Assembly (NCBI RefSeq): GCF_002087085.1
Contig: NZ_MWQY01000001.1
Span: 248,001 to 312,000, forward strand
DNA length: 64,000 nt
Origin: Marispirochaeta aestuarii
Lineage (GTDB): Bacteria; Spirochaetota; Spirochaetia; JC444; Marispirochaetaceae
Direction: 5' to 3'
Shown: positions 42,623 through 51,534 of the stretch, in pieces
Numbering within the stretch: position 1 is the first letter of the stretch
Layout of the letters: every line of letters starts with the position of its first letter
Position numbers and translations under genes: made by a program
The notes under the pieces: generated by a model
Told to the model about the DNA's origin: nothing
Databases searched by the model: none
Seen by the model: the letters and a program-made list of their open reading frames with translations, nothing else

Positions 42623-44512
42623 GTGAATATTCTATTTATCGCACCCTATCTGGATCTTGTTAAAACTGCCGGAGAGACCCTGAAGGATTCCCCGTACCAG
42701 GTTAAAGTCCTTTTGGGGGATTTGGAAAAGGGGCTTCAGATCGCCCACGATGAACTTGTCCGCAGTCAGGTTGATGTAATAGTGAGCCGCGGAGGGACCG
42801 CCTCACTTTTACGGCAGAACCTTCAGATTCCGGTTTTTGAGATCGACGTTACAGCTTTTGACCTGCTGCGGGTGGTTTACCCATACGTAAAGAGGGGCAG
42901 CAAAGTCGCTGTTGTAGGCTATGAGAATGTAGTCAGCGGCGCACGGAGTCTTGCGGAAATCCTCGGGGTGGAACTTGGGTATTTTCTGGTCCAGCACCGG
43001 GAAAAAATCGACAGCGTGCTCGATAGGGTCAAGAACTGGGGTGCGGATATTCTGATCGGCGATACCGTATCGATAACGACGGCCCAGGGCAGAAATATCA
43101 ATTGCGAGCTGGTGCGTTCCGGACCGGAGGCCATAAGGGCCACGGTCGAAGCCGCCGCCAGGTTTTATGACCATATGCACGAAGGCATTGTCCGCAGCAA
43201 CAGGCTGCATACGATTCTGGAGCATACCGACAAAGGGGTTATCTACCTCGACTCGGAAGATACCATTGAAATTATAAACTCAAAGGCGGAAAAGATCCTC
43301 GGAGTCAGCCGGTACAGGCTGACCGGAACGAAGATAAGCTCAGATTTAATACCCGGCCAGATCGGCGAATCAGTTCACGGCAAGAACAGGAACCGTCTTA
43401 TACAGATCGACGGCAAGGATTTTTTACTGGAGGTCTCGGCAGTCCGGGTGGATGGGATCCGGGAGGCGACGCTGCTGTTTCTCCAGAGTACGGGATACTA
43501 CCATGATATGGAAGGAATGATACGACAGCAGCTGACGAGCAGAGGACTTATTGCGAATGATACCTTTGACTCCATAGTAGCCCGCAGCAAGATCATGTTA
43601 AAGACCGTTGAACGCGCCAGACGTTTCAGCAGAACAGACTCCACGGTCCTGCTCCTGGGAGAAACAGGCTGCGGAAAAGAAATTTTCGCCCAGAGCATTC
43701 ACAATGCCTCTCCCCGTAGTGACGGGCCTTTTATCGGAGTCAACTGTGCAGCTTTACCGGACAGTCTCCTGGAAAGTGAACTCTTTGGTTACGCGGAAGG
43801 TGCCTTTACCGGCGCACGTAAGGGAGGAAAGCCGGGGCTTTTTGAACTGGCCCATAAGGGTACTATATTTCTGGACGAAGTGAATGATATGAGCAATGCC
43901 GTTCAGGCCCGCTTTCTGCGGGTCCTTCAGGAAAAGAAGCTTATGCGAATCGGGGACAACAAGATTTTTGATATAGATATCAGGATTATCGCTGCGAGCA
44001 ACAAGGATCTGCTGGAGGAAGCTGAAGCGGGAAGGTTCCGAAAGGATCTCTATTACCGGCTCAAAATCCTGGATATTGAGATTCCGCCCCTCCGCAAACG
44101 GGCTGAGGATATAGTACCCCTTTTCGCGGCCTTCTATTCAACAGCGAAAAACAGGAACTCCGTTCCCGTGGACTGTATATCCGACAAACTCTATGAAGTG
44201 ATGATCCAGTATCCATGGCCGGGTAACGTGAGACAACTGCGCAATTTTGCCGAAAAAGTCGCTGTTCTGACCTCCCTGGAGGAGGAGCGGGAAGAAGTCT
44301 ATCTTGATCTGATTGATGAGCTGAAGTCAGAGCATTCCATAAAAACATATTCCGCCGCGAAAAGTACCGACGGCGAGGCAAAAACTCTGCGGGAGATCGA
44401 GGAGGAGATTATCCGGCAACGCTGGGAATTGAACGACCGAAACGTTTCCCGTACAGCCAGGGAGCTGGGAATCGACCGTGTCACCCTTCGCAAGAAACTG
44501 GCCTTGAAATAA
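42623..44512 (+). CDS. PrpR-like sigma-54-dependent transcription activator
   Basis: A 629-residue activator. Residues 1-175 are a PrpR_N sensor domain (VIVSRGGTASLLRQN, PVFEIDVTAFDLLRVV, VAVVGYENV), which binds acyl-CoA or related ligands in propionate regulators. A PAS domain follows (about 195-290), then the AAA+ domain: Walker A GETGCGKE, GAFTGA loop YAEGAFTGARKG, Walker B GTIFLDEV. A Fis-type helix-turn-helix closes it (NVSRTARELGIDRVTLRKKL). It must act on sigma-54 promoters, but I found no convincing GG-N10-GC element nearby. No methylcitrate genes are present, so the ligand differs from propionate. Confidence 0.88.
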   Translation: MNILFIAPYLDLVKTAGETLKDSPYQVKVLLGDLEKGLQIAHDELVRSQVDVIVSRGGTASLLRQNLQIPVFEIDVTAFDLLRVVYPYVKRGSKVAVVGYENVVSGARSLAEILGVELGYFLVQHREKIDSVLDRVKNWGADILIGDTVSITTAQGRNINCELVRSGPEAIRATVEAAARFYDHMHEGIVRSNRLHTILEHTDKGVIYLDSEDTIEIINSKAEKILGVSRYRLTGTKISSDLIPGQIGESVHGKNRNRLIQIDGKDFLLEVSAVRVDGIREATLLFLQSTGYYHDMEGMIRQQLTSRGLIANDTFDSIVARSKIMLKTVERARRFSRTDSTVLLLGETGCGKEIFAQSIHNASPRSDGPFIGVNCAALPDSLLESELFGYAEGAFTGARKGGKPGLFELAHKGTIFLDEVNDMSNAVQARFLRVLQEKKLMRIGDNKIFDIDIRIIAASNKDLLEEAEAGRFRKDLYYRLKILDIEIPPLRKRAEDIVPLFAAFYSTAKNRNSVPVDCISDKLYEVMIQYPWPGNVRQLRNFAEKVAVLTSLEEEREEVYLDLIDELKSEHSIKTYSAAKSTDGEAKTLREIEEEIIRQRWELNDRNVSRTARELGIDRVTLRKKLALK

Positions 44513-44536
44513 GGCGGGATACGGCTGTACCCCGCC
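44513..44536. terminator. Hairpin between convergent PrpR-like and dctM genes
   Basis: GGCGGG (44513-44518) pairs with CCCGCC (44531-44536), with TAC/GTA pairing inside. It begins at the stop codon of the activator and serves both converging genes. No T-run. Confidence 0.55.
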
Positions 44537-44561
44537 TGAAGCCAGACCTTCACCGGACTTT

Positions 44562-45842
44562 CTACAGGTAACCTGTAATGCGCGGAAGAAAGAGAACCAT
44601 ATCCGGCAAGTAGGTGATCATAAGAAGTACGACAATCTCTATTCCGATAAACGGCATTGCGGCCCTGGCGATCTTTTCAAAGCGAACTCCGGCAATGGGG
44701 GCTGCTGTAAACAGGCAGACACCCAGGGGGGGGGTTGTCAATCCAATATTCAGGTTGACCAGCATGATCAGCGCAAAGTGCAGTGAATTGATTCCGTACA
44801 GCTGGGCAATCGGAAGGAGAATCGGTGCCAGAAGAATTACATTGGCTCCGGTTTCAAGGATCATGCCCATAAACAGCAGAAATACATTGATGATCAGCAG
44901 GAACATATACTTGTTCGTGGTCAGGTTCACCATGAACTCCGCCAGAGCCTCGGGTATCTTTTCAATGGTAAGCACAGTTGAAAAGAGGGTCGCCGTGGTG
45001 ATTATAAGAAGAATTACTCCGGAGGTTATGGCGCTTTTGCCGAAGCTGGCGATGATGTCTTTTAACGAAAGGTTTCTGAAAACAAAAACGCCGACAATAA
45101 GCGCGTATGCACAGGCAACGGCAGCTGCTTCCGTCGGGGTAAAGACACCGGAGAGAATACCGCCTACGATAATCAGGGGGCACAGGAGCCCCAGCAGGGA
45201 GTTCTTTGTAGTTACGTATAATTCCCGTGCGGGCATTCTGGTTTTACGGCGGGGATGCTTGTATTTCAAGGCGAACAGCAGTGCGACGAGCATCAGGCCA
45301 AGACCGATGAGGAGACCGGGAACAAAACCACCGATAAAGAGGGCTCCCACGGACTCCATTGTTGCCGTGGCGTAGATTACCACAATAATGCTGGGCGGGA
45401 TTATAGGGCCGATGATTGAAGAAGTTGTTGTCACTGCGGCTGCGTACTCGGGAGAATAGCCCTCTTTTTTCATGGCGGGTATAAGAAGAGAGCCGATAGC
45501 AGCGGTATCCGCGACTGCCGCCCCGGTAAGTCCTGCAAAGAAGATACTGGTTACTATGTTGACCTGGGCCAGAGCACCAGGGATTCGACCAACCAGGGCT
45601 TTGGCAAAGCTTACCAGATCGTCTGTTATCCGTGTACGGTTCATCAGTTCCCCGGCAAGAACGAAAAAGGGTATTGCCAGGAGTACATAGTTATCCGTAC
45701 CTGTGTATAATTTCTGACCGATAACCGCGAGGGGGATGTTGCCGAAAAAGAGAAAGTATATAAGTGACGAGATTCCCAGTACGAAGGCGATGGGAACATT
45801 CAGAAGCATAAGTATGATAAAGGATGAAAAAACCAGTGCCAT
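44562..45842 (-). CDS. dctM: TRAP transporter large permease (DctM)
   Basis: A 426-residue protein with about twelve membrane segments. Family features are IPFFVLAGELMNRTRITDDLV, DTAAIGSLLIPAM and SSIIGPIIPPSIIVVIY, with NLNIGLTTPPLGVCLF near the end. It carries the ion-coupled transport step of a TRAP system. The dctQ stop and its ATG abut (TAGATG). It is the last gene of the dctPQM operon. Confidence 0.92.
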   Translation of the reverse strand: MALVFSSFIILMLLNVPIAFVLGISSLIYFLFFGNIPLAVIGQKLYTGTDNYVLLAIPFFVLAGELMNRTRITDDLVSFAKALVGRIPGALAQVNIVTSIFFAGLTGAAVADTAAIGSLLIPAMKKEGYSPEYAAAVTTTSSIIGPIIPPSIIVVIYATATMESVGALFIGGFVPGLLIGLGLMLVALLFALKYKHPRRKTRMPARELYVTTKNSLLGLLCPLIIVGGILSGVFTPTEAAAVACAYALIVGVFVFRNLSLKDIIASFGKSAITSGVILLIITTATLFSTVLTIEKIPEALAEFMVNLTTNKYMFLLIINVFLLFMGMILETGANVILLAPILLPIAQLYGINSLHFALIMLVNLNIGLTTPPLGVCLFTAAPIAGVRFEKIARAAMPFIGIEIVVLLMITYLPDMVLFLPRITGYL

Positions 45843-46385
45843 CTATTCACTCTCCTCCGGGAAGAATTGGGATATCATATGCGATAAAGCATGGATTATC
45901 ATAAAGGCAAATCCCAGGGGAATGTTCATTTTAACCCAGAGCATGGAATAGGGGATTACGTCGCCTGTCTGATTTGCAGCCTGAAGTGCAACGATATACG
46001 AAGAATAGAGACAGATGGCCATGAAAATAAGGACCGTGATATCTGTGATAATCGCAACAGCCCGTTTGAGTACCGGTGGAAACAGATCAACAACAAGTTC
46101 AATTCCTATGTGTTCCTTGCGTTTGAATCCTACGCTGGCGCTTAACATCGCGAGACCCACCAGAAGCCAGCGGGCAAGCTCCTCGCTCCAGGGAAAGGGG
46201 CGTACTATATTCAGTCCCAGGTGTGCCTGAAGGGTGAACCCGGTTCGAAGAAGGACACCGGAAAAAACAATAAGAAAAACCGAAACCCCATAAACGATGC
46301 TGATGGTAATTCCAATCTTCTCGCATAGTTCGCTCATTTTTTTAAAGAGTACCTGAACGGCTTTTACTGCTTGTAAACTGCCCAT
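45843..46385 (-). CDS. dctQ: TRAP transporter small permease (DctQ)
   Basis: A 180-residue protein with four hydrophobic segments and the typical PFPWSEELARWLLVGLAMLSA segment followed by FKRKEHIGIELVVDLFP. It is the small subunit that partners DctM. It starts 24 bp after a strong hairpin that separates it from dctP. Confidence 0.9.
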   Translation of the reverse strand: MGSLQAVKAVQVLFKKMSELCEKIGITISIVYGVSVFLIVFSGVLLRTGFTLQAHLGLNIVRPFPWSEELARWLLVGLAMLSASVGFKRKEHIGIELVVDLFPPVLKRAVAIITDITVLIFMAICLYSSYIVALQAANQTGDVIPYSMLWVKMNIPLGFAFMIIHALSHMISQFFPEESE

Positions 46386-46409
46386 ACAATGTCCTTAAAA
46401 GTTGAATAT

Positions 46410-46442
46410 CCGACCGCACCGGAGGAGGCCCGGTGCGGTCGG
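46410..46442. terminator. Perfect 13-bp hairpin between dctP and dctQ
   Basis: CCGACCGCACCGG (46410-46422) and CCGGTGCGGTCGG (46430-46442) pair perfectly around a 7-nt loop. There is no T-run. Its position after the receptor gene mirrors the tctC-tctB hairpin and would favour receptor over permease expression. Confidence 0.75.
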
Positions 46443-46476
46443 ATGATGAAATTGTCTGAGGTATGCGTGGATAAAA

Positions 46477-47643
46477 TCAGTATCCGATTTCTTTTTCGGC
46501 TTCGGCAATTGCGGCATAGAAATCGTCTACCACCTGGGCACCGACTTCGCCTTTGAGCCATTCCTTTACCGGTTCAACCGCTGCCTTGAACTGTCCCATC
46601 TCGTTCGCGGTGGGAGAGTAGATGTCCATGTTTGCGTTCAGGACGCTGAAATCGGTAATCTTGCTTGCCAGGGCTTCGGATACCCGGTCGGCCCACTGAC
46701 CCTGAAGGGCGGCAACTTTGATGATCTGCTGAATATCAGCGGGGAGTTCGTTGAAGTAATCGTTGTTGATTACAACCATGTTTTCACTCCACACGTGACC
46801 ATCGAGGGTCATGTAATCCTGCACTTCGTACCATTTGTTGGCAGCGATGTTCCATACGGGGTTTTCCTGTCCGTCAACAACACCGGTCTGACAGGCGGTG
46901 TAAATCTCGTTATGAGCCAGGGGCATGGCGGTAGCTCCGAGGGCTTCGACCATCTTGCTGAAAATGGGGGAAGGCATTACGCGGAACTTCATTCCCTTCA
47001 TGTCTGCAGGAGACTTGATGACCTTTTTACTGTTGGTAAAGTGCCGGGTTCCGTTCTGACCCATCCCGAGAACGAGCAGGTTGGATTTTTCTGCCATATC
47101 AGCAACCATGTCTTTCCAGAAGTCGCTCTCATCGAAAACTCTCCAGGCCACCTCATCGGAGCGGAAGGCGTAGGGAAGGCTGAAAACCTGCATCGCCGGG
47201 TAGAAACCTGCAATGGTTCCGGTGGTAATGGCGATTTCCAGGGTTCCGTTCTGAACCATTTCAGTGGCAGCCTTACTCTGCGCCAGGGTTCCGCCGGGAT
47301 ACAGTTCAACCGACGCTACTCCGTTGGACATGCTCTCTACGACACTTTTGAAAAGAAGTGCGTAGGCGTGTTCTGCCTGAGGTTTTTCTCCCATTGCAGG
47401 CCAGGTGCCGGCATCGGTGTAGGCCATACGCATAACGTACTTGGCATCGGGCAGAGCCTTGGTCAGATTCTCGGGTACACTCTTTTTTTCCTGGGCGGGT
47501 TCAGCCGCTTCTGTTTTCTTTGCCTCCATGGCAGCTTTTGCTTCGGCGGCAGAGTCATCGGCGCAACCGACAACCAGTGCGCTCATCATGATAATACTGA
47601 GGGCAAGAATGCCAAGGAATACTTTGCTGATCTTCTTTTGCAT
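46477..47643 (-). CDS. dctP: TRAP transporter substrate-binding protein (DctP), lipoprotein
   Basis: A 388-residue receptor with a lipoprotein signal (ALVVGCAD, Cys27) rather than the usual cleaved Sec signal, then an acidic/Ala linker (about 28-55). DctP features are VELYPGGTLAQSKAATEMVQ, GMKFRVMPSPIFSKMVEALG (the Arg that binds the carboxylate) and VDGQENPVWN. AAAGGAG precedes the ATG. The palindrome CATGTAATACATG upstream indicates control by the local GntR regulator. It probably imports the organic acid or sugar acid that the island uses. Confidence 0.92.
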   Translation of the reverse strand: MQKKISKVFLGILALSIIMMSALVVGCADDSAAEAKAAMEAKKTEAAEPAQEKKSVPENLTKALPDAKYVMRMAYTDAGTWPAMGEKPQAEHAYALLFKSVVESMSNGVASVELYPGGTLAQSKAATEMVQNGTLEIAITTGTIAGFYPAMQVFSLPYAFRSDEVAWRVFDESDFWKDMVADMAEKSNLLVLGMGQNGTRHFTNSKKVIKSPADMKGMKFRVMPSPIFSKMVEALGATAMPLAHNEIYTACQTGVVDGQENPVWNIAANKWYEVQDYMTLDGHVWSENMVVINNDYFNELPADIQQIIKVAALQGQWADRVSEALASKITDFSVLNANMDIYSPTANEMGQFKAAVEPVKEWLKGEVGAQVVDDFYAAIAEAEKEIGY

Positions 47644-47674
47644 TGACAGCTCCTTTAACGGTAAATATTAGTAA

Positions 47675-47687
47675 CATGTAATACATG
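47675..47687. promoter_or_regulatory. GntR operator-like palindrome upstream of dctP
   Basis: CATGTAATACATG is a perfect 13-bp palindrome (6-bp arms around one A), 32 bp upstream of the dctP start codon. It matches sites at 47787, 50682 and 51544. Confidence 0.65.
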
Positions 47688-47786
47688 CTATAGTGAGTAT
47701 TGTCTCAGTGAAGTTGTTGCTTTGCAAGCTTTTTCTTCAAAAATTCATGCTATTTTACTCGTATCATTGTATACGGTGTTATATGG

Positions 47787-47799
47787 TATGTAATACAAG
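47787..47799. promoter_or_regulatory. GntR operator-like site upstream of the URO-D gene
   Basis: TATGTAATACAAG, 11 of 13 identical to the dctP palindrome, 31 bp upstream of the ATG at 47830. A -35-like TTGTAT (47768-47773) precedes it. Confidence 0.55.
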
Positions 47800-47829
47800 T
47801 TATCACATCAGGAAATATCAGGAGAAGAT

Positions 47830-48849
47830 ATGAACAGCTACGAACGTATGAAAACAGCCCTCGAAAAAGGTCTGCCGGACCGTCCTCCCCTGTTTGAACT
47901 CAGTATAGCTAATTCTGTGATCCAGGGGCTCGGATGCAGGGATTATTTCGATGTAATCGACTCGCTGGATCTCGATGGCATGACCGTCAATCAGGTACTC
48001 TATGAAAAAGAGGATTTTCCCTGGATCGATCCGGTCAAGAGGATCTTCAAAGATAACTGGGGCTGCCGTCTGGCTCTGGGAGAAGAGCCCTTTCCCTTTC
48101 TTCTTGACTGGCCGATTCGGGATGTCGACGATATTTCCCGGTTCTCTACCCCCGATCCCCGGGATGACGGCATGCTCACGTTAATTCCCGAATTTGTACG
48201 ACGCTACAAGGGCAAAAAAATGATAGCTCTCTTGAGTCGAGCGGTATTTGCTACCTCCTGGTATCTGCGGGGAATGGAAAATTTCCTGATGGACCTGGTT
48301 CTGTATCCGGATGCCGCCGCTGAACTGATGGAGAAGGTCGGCAGGTATTACCGTGAATTGCACAGTCTTGCCATCGAAGGCGGGGTCGATCTTATAGTTC
48401 TCGGAGACGATTATGCCAGCAAAACCGGTACTATTATGTCGCCGGTCACCTTTCGTCATATGATCCTTCCCGGACTGTCGGAAACGGTAAGAAACATCAA
48501 GCAGAAGGGCGGGTACTGTATAAAGCATACCGACGGAAATGTCTGGGCAATTATCGAAGACATGGTTTCAACCGGTGCAGATGCCCTGGGGCCGCTGGAG
48601 CTGGAGGCCGGCATGAACCTTGCGGAGGTCCGGGAAAAATACGGCCACAGGGTTGCCGTAATGGGCAACGTGGAGGTTGATCTTTTAAGCCGCGGGGCAA
48701 AGGAGGATATACGCCGGGAGGTGGAAATCCTTCTATCCAGGGTCTCGGCCAAGGGAGGACATATAATGTCTTCCGGGAATTCCATCAGTAACGCCGTCCG
48801 ACCGGAGAATTACCGCTACCTGGTGGAGTTGACGCAGTCAGCAGGGTAG
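47830..48849 (+). CDS. Uroporphyrinogen decarboxylase family protein (URO-D/MtaA-like)
   Basis: A 339-residue protein with the URO-D fold: MNSYERMKTALEKGLPDRPP at the start, then GGVDLIVLGDDYASKTGTIMSP, YCIKHTDGNVWAIIEDM and MGNVEVDLLSRG. It lacks the FRQAGR residues of heme-pathway HemE, and its relatives include corrinoid methyltransferases and enzymes of carbohydrate-acid degradation. No corrinoid protein is nearby. It has GGAGAAG before the ATG and shares the GntR operator-like motif with the TRAP and transketolase genes. Confidence 0.75.
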   Translation: MNSYERMKTALEKGLPDRPPLFELSIANSVIQGLGCRDYFDVIDSLDLDGMTVNQVLYEKEDFPWIDPVKRIFKDNWGCRLALGEEPFPFLLDWPIRDVDDISRFSTPDPRDDGMLTLIPEFVRRYKGKKMIALLSRAVFATSWYLRGMENFLMDLVLYPDAAAELMEKVGRYYRELHSLAIEGGVDLIVLGDDYASKTGTIMSPVTFRHMILPGLSETVRNIKQKGGYCIKHTDGNVWAIIEDMVSTGADALGPLELEAGMNLAEVREKYGHRVAVMGNVEVDLLSRGAKEDIRREVEILLSRVSAKGGHIMSSGNSISNAVRPENYRYLVELTQSAG

Positions 48850-48874
48850 AAAAAAGCCCCCGTTCGCCGGGGGC
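48850..48874 (-). terminator. Terminator between URO-D and transketolase genes
   Basis: GCCCCCG (48856-48862) and CGGGGGC (48868-48874) form the stem; on the minus strand it is followed by TTTTTT. It ends the transketolase transcript and may also serve the convergent URO-D gene. Confidence 0.85.
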
Positions 48875-48893
48875 TTGATGGAATACAAAACCC

Positions 48894-49820
48894 TTAAACG
48901 AGCTTCTTCGCCCGTTCCGCGATATCCTTCGCGGTAAGACCGTAATACTCGAGGAGCAGCTCATAGCTTTCAGCGGACTGACCGAAGGAATCCTGCATTC
49001 CCATATGGTCGATCTTGAGAGCCATGCCGGCGAGGGCGGATTTTACCGATGATCCGAGACCATTGATAACATTGTGTTCTTCAACGATCATGATCTTTCC
49101 GGTTTTTGCGGCGATTTCCCGTACCTTTTCGGTGGGAAAGGGTTTTATCGTCCCAAGGCTGACGACCTCGGCTTCGATGCCCTCTTTTGCGAGTATTTCC
49201 GCCGCTTCCAGGGAGTTGTGGATCATTCCGCTCATTGAGAAAATTGTCAGGTCCTTACCGGTCCGGAAGGTATCGACCTGGCCGATTGTGTAGGGTGCCT
49301 TCTCGGTAATAACCGGCAGTTCGTTCCTGGGAATACGGATATAACAGGGGCCCGGGTGATTTGCCATGGCCTCTACCATTCCGTCCACCTGATTGGCGTC
49401 GGCGGGTACAAGGACAGTCATGTTGGGAAGGACCTGCATAATGGCGATATCGTCCAGGGCCTGGTGGGTTTTTCCGTCACCGTAGTCGCTCAATCCCGCG
49501 CTGGATCCGCAGATGTTCACATTGAATCCGGGAATACAGATGGAGCTTCTGATCTGGTCATAGGCCCGTCCGGTTGAAAATACCGCGAAGGAGCTGAAAA
49601 AAGGAATCTTCCCCGCAATTGCCATACCGGCGGAGACCGCAGCCATGTTCTGCTCGGCAATTCCGACCTCGACAAAGCGTTCTTCTCCCAGTTCCTCAAT
49701 GGCCCGCGAGAAGGTGGATTTTCCGAGATCGGCGTCCAGGGCCACTATGTCTTTGTTTTTGCTTCCGATACGTACAAGGGCTTTACCGTATGCTTCTCGT
49801 AAACTTGCCATCTCTGCCAT
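48894..49820 (-). CDS. Transketolase, C-terminal half
   Basis: A 308-residue protein holding the pyrimidine-binding and C-terminal transketolase domains. Visible features are VALDADLGKSTFSRAI (Asp), the catalytic Glu region RFVEVGIAEQNMAAVSAGMA and DYGDGKTHQALDDIA. It makes a functional enzyme with the N-terminal half encoded upstream; the two overlap at one base (49820). Split transketolases are frequent in sugar-acid and ulose catabolic operons. Confidence 0.92.
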   Translation of the reverse strand: MAEMASLREAYGKALVRIGSKNKDIVALDADLGKSTFSRAIEELGEERFVEVGIAEQNMAAVSAGMAIAGKIPFFSSFAVFSTGRAYDQIRSSICIPGFNVNICGSSAGLSDYGDGKTHQALDDIAIMQVLPNMTVLVPADANQVDGMVEAMANHPGPCYIRIPRNELPVITEKAPYTIGQVDTFRTGKDLTIFSMSGMIHNSLEAAEILAKEGIEAEVVSLGTIKPFPTEKVREIAAKTGKIMIVEEHNVINGLGSSVKSALAGMALKIDHMGMQDSFGQSAESYELLLEYYGLTAKDIAERAKKLV

Positions 49821-50659
49821 TATTTTAAAGCCTCCTTAACTGCTAACAGGGCTTTCTTCCCTTCTTCGTGCTGTTCTTTGGTCATGGCACCGTTGTGGAA
49901 CCCGACAACGTTTTCAGCAAAGGGGAAGCCTTTACCTTTGATGGTGTGGGCGATGATTGCTTTGGGTTTTGAACCGGGATCCCTGTCCAGGGCTTCAATA
50001 ATCTGGGAAAAATCATGCCCGTCGATCTCTATTACTTCCCAGCCAAAGGCTGCCCATTTATCCGGAAGATTGGGAATGTTCATGATATCAACGCAGCTTC
50101 CGCATGCCTGAAGTCCGTTCTGGTCCAGAATCATTGTCAGGTTGGAAAGTTCATAGGTGGCGGCAAACGCTGCGGCTTCCCAGAGCTGTCCCTCTGCCAT
50201 TTCTCCGTCTCCGCACATGACGTATACCTTGTTTTGGGCCTTGTTCATGCGCTTTTTCGCATAGGCGATACCGGCACCAATGGAAAGTCCCTGCCCGAGG
50301 GATCCGGTTACCGCTTCCATTCCCGGAGTTTTCATATCCGGGTGGCCCTGAAGCATTCCCCCCAGGGTTTTCATCTTGGGGAATTCATCCCTGGAAAAGA
50401 ATCCGGCTTCCGCCAGAGCCGCGTACTGAGCGGGTACGGCGTGCCCCTTACTCATAAGAAAGAAATCTCTGTCAGGGTCGTTTGCATTCTTCAGGGAATA
50501 ATTCATCTTGTGAAAATACAGTGTTGCGACAATATCCGTCGCGGAACTGCTGCCGCCTAAATGGCCTACCTTGCCCGGTTCGAGCATTTCAAGCAGGTCA
50601 AGACGCATTTCAACGGCTTTCTTTTTCAGGCTTTTTATCAGGTCGTCCTGAGTTGACAT
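49820..50659 (-). CDS. Transketolase, N-terminal half
   Basis: A 279-residue protein with the ThDP diphosphate-binding domain: GHLGGSSSATDIVATLYF, SKGHAVPAQYAALA, GSLGQGLSIGAGIAYA and GDGEMAEGQLWEAA...DQN (ThDP motif GDG with Asn/Gln end). Together with the next gene it forms a complete transketolase. AGGAGG sits before the ATG, and a GntR operator-like site lies at 50682-50693. It should transfer a two-carbon unit between ketose and aldose phosphates, possibly on a sugar acid in this island. Confidence 0.92.
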   Translation of the reverse strand: MSTQDDLIKSLKKKAVEMRLDLLEMLEPGKVGHLGGSSSATDIVATLYFHKMNYSLKNANDPDRDFFLMSKGHAVPAQYAALAEAGFFSRDEFPKMKTLGGMLQGHPDMKTPGMEAVTGSLGQGLSIGAGIAYAKKRMNKAQNKVYVMCGDGEMAEGQLWEAAAFAATYELSNLTMILDQNGLQACGSCVDIMNIPNLPDKWAAFGWEVIEIDGHDFSQIIEALDRDPGSKPKAIIAHTIKGKGFPFAENVVGFHNGAMTKEQHEEGKKALLAVKEALK

Positions 50660-50681
50660 GGCCTATCCTCCTAGCATGTAA

Positions 50682-50693
50682 CATGTATTACAA
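50682..50693 (-). promoter_or_regulatory. GntR operator-like site upstream of transketolase
   Basis: On the minus strand TTGTAATACATG, sharing the TGTAATACATG core of the dctP palindrome, 23 bp upstream of the transketolase ATG. Confidence 0.55.
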
Positions 50694-50793
50694 CAAAATT
50701 GAACAAAAAAAATTCAATCCGGTCAGTAAGTATCATACAGTATATTGTTAAATTGTCAACCTTTTTGGCCCCGGGCTACATTAGGGATTAGCA

Positions 50794-51528
50794 CTAATCA
50801 AGCACAACCTTGGGAATCTCCGGTGTCTCCTGCCGGTCGTAATAATTCTTTATCTGGTTGAAGGTCCAGAGTACATGCTCCCGCATGATCTCTTCCGCTT
50901 TCTGCTTGTTCCGATTACGTATAGCCTGAAGCAGCCTGGCATGATAGTGAATGCCCGCATCGGGACCGAGGATATTGCAGACCTCGTTCCAGGCGGAATT
51001 GAAAATCTCGAAAAGCACCCTGTAGACCTTGTAGACAACGCTGTTGTTCACGATTTCCGTCAGTTTAAAGTGAAACTGCTCATCCAGCTGTGCGTGTTTT
51101 CTCATGTTGCTGGTGGAGCTCTTCATCTTTTCGAGAATGGCTTCCAGGTCCTGAAGATCCTTTTCGGTGGCGTTCTCAACAACGTAGGGCATGAAACTCG
51201 GTTCCGTAATCAATCGGAATTTCAGAACATCCAGAACGTCCTTTTTGCCCAGGGCAAAGATGGGCAGCAGAAGATCCAGCTGGTCCGACAGGTTGAAGTG
51301 CTTAACGTAGCTTCCCTCTCCCCGGCGTATTTCGATAAACCCCTGGGCTTCAAGGGATTGAAGGGCGGAACGGACAGAGACGCGGCTGACGCCCAGCTGC
51401 TCACATAGCTGACTTTCCGAAGGCAGACGATCCCCCGGTGCCCAGCTCCCGCTGACGATCATGGACTTACATTTTTCATACACCTGGATCTTGATCTGCG
51501 ATGTTTCAATTTTACCCAGTCTTGTCAT
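50794..51528 (-). CDS. GntR-family regulator, FCD (FadR) subfamily
   Basis: A 244-residue regulator. The winged helix carries LPSESQLCEQLGVSRVSVRS and SLEAQGFIEIRRGEGSYV. The FCD domain follows (FRLITEPSFMPYVVENATEK, DEQFHFKLTEIVNNSVVYK, HYHARLLQAIRNR, MREHVLWT), with conserved Asp/His/Arg ligand positions. Its own promoter contains an operator-like site between -35 and -10, and the same motif lies upstream of dctP, the URO-D gene and the transketolase genes, so it is the likely regulator of all four units. The start codon is only 6 bp after the -10, pointing to a leaderless mRNA. Confidence 0.88.
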   Translation of the reverse strand: MTRLGKIETSQIKIQVYEKCKSMIVSGSWAPGDRLPSESQLCEQLGVSRVSVRSALQSLEAQGFIEIRRGEGSYVKHFNLSDQLDLLLPIFALGKKDVLDVLKFRLITEPSFMPYVVENATEKDLQDLEAILEKMKSSTSNMRKHAQLDEQFHFKLTEIVNNSVVYKVYRVLFEIFNSAWNEVCNILGPDAGIHYHARLLQAIRNRNKQKAEEIMREHVLWTFNQIKNYYDRQETPEIPKVVLD

Positions 51529-51534
51529 GAAATT

